DNA from: UBA5109 sp965661005
GTDB lineage: Bacteria > Pseudomonadota > Gammaproteobacteria > Pseudomonadales > Pseudohongiellaceae
Direction: 5' to 3'
DNA length: 64,000 bases
Assembly (NCBI GenBank): GCA_965661005.1
Contig: CBFICB010000002.1
Location: 186,001 to 250,000, forward strand
Shown: positions 61,293 through 64,000 of the stretch, piece by piece
Numbering within the stretch: position 1 is the stretch's first letter
Layout: each line of letters begins with the position of its first letter
Position numbers and translations under genes: made by a program
Notes under the pieces: model-generated
The model's input: only the letters and a program-made list of their open reading frames with translations
The model's database searches: none
Told to the model about the DNA's origin: nothing

Positions 61293-64000
61293 TTAGTTGT
61301 CGGTTTCAAGGTCCATATCGATGCCCAAGGATCGAATCTCTTTAACAAGTACGTTAAAGGACTCTGGCATACCAGCTTCCATACGGTGATCGCCATCTAC
61401 AATGTTCTTATACATCTTCGTACGTCCAGCCACATCATCTGATTTAACTGTAAGCATTTCCTGCAGAGTATAGGCAGCGCCGTATGCTTCAAGAGCCCAT
61501 ACTTCCATTTCTCCAAAACGCTGGCCACCGAACTGTGCTTTACCACCCAGGGGTTGCTGAGTAACAAGAGAGTAGGAACCAGTCGATCTGGCATGCATTT
61601 TATCGTCTACAAGATGATTCAGTTTTAACATGTACATGATGCCAACGGTGACTTTACGGTCGAATGCATCACCTGTGCGTCCATCATAAAGTGTGATTTG
61701 TCCGTCATCACTCATGTCTGCCAGCTGCAGCATTTGCTTAATTTCTACTTCACTAGCTCCATCAAATACGGTGGTTGCCATAGGCACACCGTCTTTTAGG
61801 TTATAAGCTAATTCCATAATTTCAACATCACTTAAACTGGACAGATCTTCCTGGCGCAAAGCATCACCAATACCATTGTAAATCTGATCCAACAGTTTTC
61901 TGATGTCAGCAATTTTTTGTTGCTGCTGCACCATGGCGTTAATTTTTTCGCCCAAGCCTTTAGCCGCTGCACCCAAGTGGGTCTCAAGAATCTGACCAAC
62001 GTTCATACGTGATGGAACACCCAAGGGGTTCAACACTATATCAACCGGGTTACCTTTCTCGTCATAAGGCATATCTTCAACTGGCATAATGACAGAAATC
62101 ACACCTTTGTTACCGTGACGACCAGCCATTTTGTCGCCTGGCTGGATGCGACGTTTAATCGCCAAATATACTTTTACAATTTTCAGCACACCTGGTGCCA
62201 GGTTATCACCCTGAGTCAACTTGCGTTTCTTATCTTCAAAGCGCTCGTCCAACTCTTCGCGACGTTCTTTTAATTGCACGGCAGCATTTTCTAGTTGTTC
62301 ACTAAGCTTGTCATCAACCAGACGCAACTTAAACCAATCATCTGAATCGAGGGCATCAAGATATTCAGCCGTCAAGGCATCACCTTTTTTCAGCTTCGGT
62401 CCGCCAGAGACTTTTTTGCCGACCAAGGCTTTACGCAAACGCTGGAAAGTTGCTTCTTCGACAATTCTAAATTCATCTTCAATGTCTTTTCGAACTTTCG
62501 AAAGCTGCTCTTCTTCGATCTCTAGTGCTCGCTTATCTTTTTCTAGGCCGTCACGGGTGAAAATCTGCACATCAATAACCGTACCTTTAACTGAACTTGG
62601 CACTCGCAAAGAAGTGTCTTTTACGTCAGAGGCTTTTTCACCAAAAATTGCGCGTAACAGTTTTTCTTCAGGCGTTAACTGAGTTTCACCTTTTGGTGTT
62701 ACCTTACCCACCAGAATATCACCCGCATTAACTTCGGCTCCGATATATACCACCCCTGACTCATCCAGCCTGCCTAAGGCACTTTCACCAACATTAGGGA
62801 TGTCAGCTGTAACTTCTTCAGAACCTAATTTAGTATCCCGAGCAATACAGGTGAGTTCCTGTATATGAATGGAAGTAAAACGATCCTCTTTTACAACTCT
62901 CTCAGATATCAAGATAGAGTCTTCAAAGTTGTAGCCATTCCAAGGCATAAACGCGATGCGCATATTTTGACCCAATGCCAACTCGCCCATGTCAATCGAT
63001 GGCCCATCGGCAAGAATATCTCCAACCGCCACTGTGTCACCTACTTTCACCAATGGACGCTGATTAATACATGTATTTTGATTAGAGCGGGTATATTTAG
63101 TCAGATTATAGATATCCACTCCGGCCTCACCGGCTATGGTTTCTTTATCATGTACTCTTACAATAATACGTGCTGCATCAACACTATCGATGATGCCTCC
63201 ACGTCTGGACACAACACAAACACCAGAATCCCGCGCCACGTATCTTTCCATACCAGTTCCTACCAATGGCTTTTGAGCGATTAAAGTAGGTACGGCTTGA
63301 CGTTGCATGTTCGAACCCATCAAGGCACGGTTTGCATCATCATGTTCAAGGAAAGGAATCAATGAGGCAGCAACTGATACAACCTGTTGTGGGCTCACAT
63401 CCATAAAATCAATTTGGTCATTGTTGACCAGAGTAAATTCATTTTGGTGACGAACCGATACCATGTCTTCAACGAATTTACCTTTTTTATCTAAAGGAGA
63501 ACTCGCTTGAGCAATAGCATAGTTACTTTCTTCAATTGCAGAAAGATAGACAATTTCATCTGTAACAGTCCCATTAACAACTTTTCTCACAGGGCTTTCA
63601 AGGAAGCCATATTTATTGGTTTGTGCATAAGTCGCCAATGAATTAATCAGGCCAATATTTGGCCCTTCAGGCGTCTCAATTGGACATACACGACCATAAT
63701 GAGTTGGATGTACGTCTCGCACTTCAAAGCCAGCACGCTCTCGCGTCAAGCCACCTGGTCCCAATGCCGAAATTCGGCGCTTGTGCGTAACTTCTGACAA
63801 TGGATTATTTTGATCCATGAACTGAGACAACTGACTGGAACCAAAAAATTCTTTAATCGCAGCTGCAACCGGTTTAGCATTTATCATATCCTGTGGCATC
63901 AGGCCTTCACTGTCAGCCATGGACAAGCGTTCTTTAACTGCACGCTCCACACGAACCAGGCCAACGCGGAATTGATTCTCAGCCATTTCACCAACAGAAC
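61293..64000 (-). CDS. rpoB: RNA polymerase beta subunit (3' part; 5' end outside window)
   Basis: The C-terminal 901 or so residues of the beta subunit; the reading frame runs off the window edge (codons for SVGE precede MAENQFRVGL, as inside intact RpoB near residue 447), so the methionine at 63986 is internal. The rifampicin-binding region FFGSSQLSQFMDQNNPL and THKRRISALGPGG matches wild-type E. coli, predicting sensitivity. The C-terminal GGKAQFGGQRFGEMEVWAL clamp region is standard. Confidence 0.99.
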   Translation of the reverse strand, partial: SVGEMAENQFRVGLVRVERAVKERLSMADSEGLMPQDMINAKPVAAAIKEFFGSSQLSQFMDQNNPLSEVTHKRRISALGPGGLTRERAGFEVRDVHPTHYGRVCPIETPEGPNIGLINSLATYAQTNKYGFLESPVRKVVNGTVTDEIVYLSAIEESNYAIAQASSPLDKKGKFVEDMVSVRHQNEFTLVNNDQIDFMDVSPQQVVSVAASLIPFLEHDDANRALMGSNMQRQAVPTLIAQKPLVGTGMERYVARDSGVCVVSRRGGIIDSVDAARIIVRVHDKETIAGEAGVDIYNLTKYTRSNQNTCINQRPLVKVGDTVAVGDILADGPSIDMGELALGQNMRIAFMPWNGYNFEDSILISERVVKEDRFTSIHIQELTCIARDTKLGSEEVTADIPNVGESALGRLDESGVVYIGAEVNAGDILVGKVTPKGETQLTPEEKLLRAIFGEKASDVKDTSLRVPSSVKGTVIDVQIFTRDGLEKDKRALEIEEEQLSKVRKDIEDEFRIVEEATFQRLRKALVGKKVSGGPKLKKGDALTAEYLDALDSDDWFKLRLVDDKLSEQLENAAVQLKERREELDERFEDKKRKLTQGDNLAPGVLKIVKVYLAIKRRIQPGDKMAGRHGNKGVISVIMPVEDMPYDEKGNPVDIVLNPLGVPSRMNVGQILETHLGAAAKGLGEKINAMVQQQQKIADIRKLLDQIYNGIGDALRQEDLSSLSDVEIMELAYNLKDGVPMATTVFDGASEVEIKQMLQLADMSDDGQITLYDGRTGDAFDRKVTVGIMYMLKLNHLVDDKMHARSTGSYSLVTQQPLGGKAQFGGQRFGEMEVWALEAYGAAYTLQEMLTVKSDDVAGRTKMYKNIVDGDHRMEAGMPESFNVLVKEIRSLGIDMDLETDN

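Noticed and set aside
63780..63850. Possible rifampicin-resistance changes in rpoB
   Set aside because: The binding region FFGSSQLSQFMDQNNPL and THKRRISALGPGG is identical to the sensitive E. coli sequence at the known resistance positions.

Overview
The window is a 64 kb piece of a bacterial chromosome, almost certainly from a gammaproteobacterium of moderate to low GC. The main support is a complete S10-spc-alpha ribosomal cluster in the standard gammaproteobacterial order, a CRP/Vfr-type regulator whose DNA-binding end closely matches enteric CRP, a PhoP/PhoQ-type two-component pair, and secretory and peptidase genes (N-acyl-D-amino-acid deacylase, DPP-IV-like lipoprotein peptidase, oligopeptide transporter) typical of marine heterotrophs. 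I cannot name the genus; a marine oligotroph of the SAR92/OM60/OM182 kind would fit.

Layout. Positions 1-33,100 form a mixed housekeeping and accessory region. It starts with a leftward three-gene operon: a secreted conserved protein, a DUF6152 protein and a PepSY-type membrane protein. Next come an HNH nuclease, an esterase, a one-cysteine Bcp peroxiredoxin, an ECF sigma/anti-sigma pair and a VWA lipoprotein gene broken by an in-frame amber codon. Then follow a thioesterase, an AT-rich stretch with three DnaA-box matches, and an orphan ModA. A second PepSY membrane protein, a pectinacetylesterase-like lipoprotein, a phosphatase gene broken by an in-frame ochre codon and a large S9 peptidase come next. 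A lipoprotein with a tandem internal repeat is followed by tRNA-Thr(UGU) lying among decayed partial copies of itself, then pgi and a DUF481 protein. A rightward run of aminotransferase, D-aminoacylase, GH84-like hydrolase and old-yellow-enzyme genes precedes a leftward envelope-sensing module (2TM glycine-zipper protein, PepSY protein, PhoP-like regulator, PhoQ-like kinase). A third DUF6152-like gene, a POT transporter, cfa and crp close this part.

Positions 33,900-48,400 hold the leftward S10-spc-alpha cluster, rpsJ to rplQ, complete with rpmJ, secY and rpoA. A near-consensus sigma-70 promoter precedes rpsJ. Oddities are a 232-nt gap between rpsJ and rplC and an L17 with a 72-residue acidic tail.

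Positions 48,400-53,600 carry an insertion-like block between rpsJ and fusA, where tufA often lies: a serine-protease-like protein, a second copy of the secreted-protein/DUF6152 cassette, and a divergent PQQ dehydrogenase with an N-terminal cytochrome c domain. Positions 53,680-64,000 hold fusA, rpsG, rpsL, rpoC and the 3' two thirds of rpoB, all leftward, with a consensus-like promoter before rpsL.

The most intriguing candidate for an undescribed system is the repeated secreted cassette. Three DUF6152 proteins each have a predicted signal-peptide cleavage site immediately before, or one residue before, a His-His pair, and each has a conserved Pro-His further in, which suggests a histidine-brace type metal site. 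Two are paired with a conserved secreted partner, one of these also with a His-rich PepSY membrane protein, and the other lies divergent to a quinohaemoprotein.
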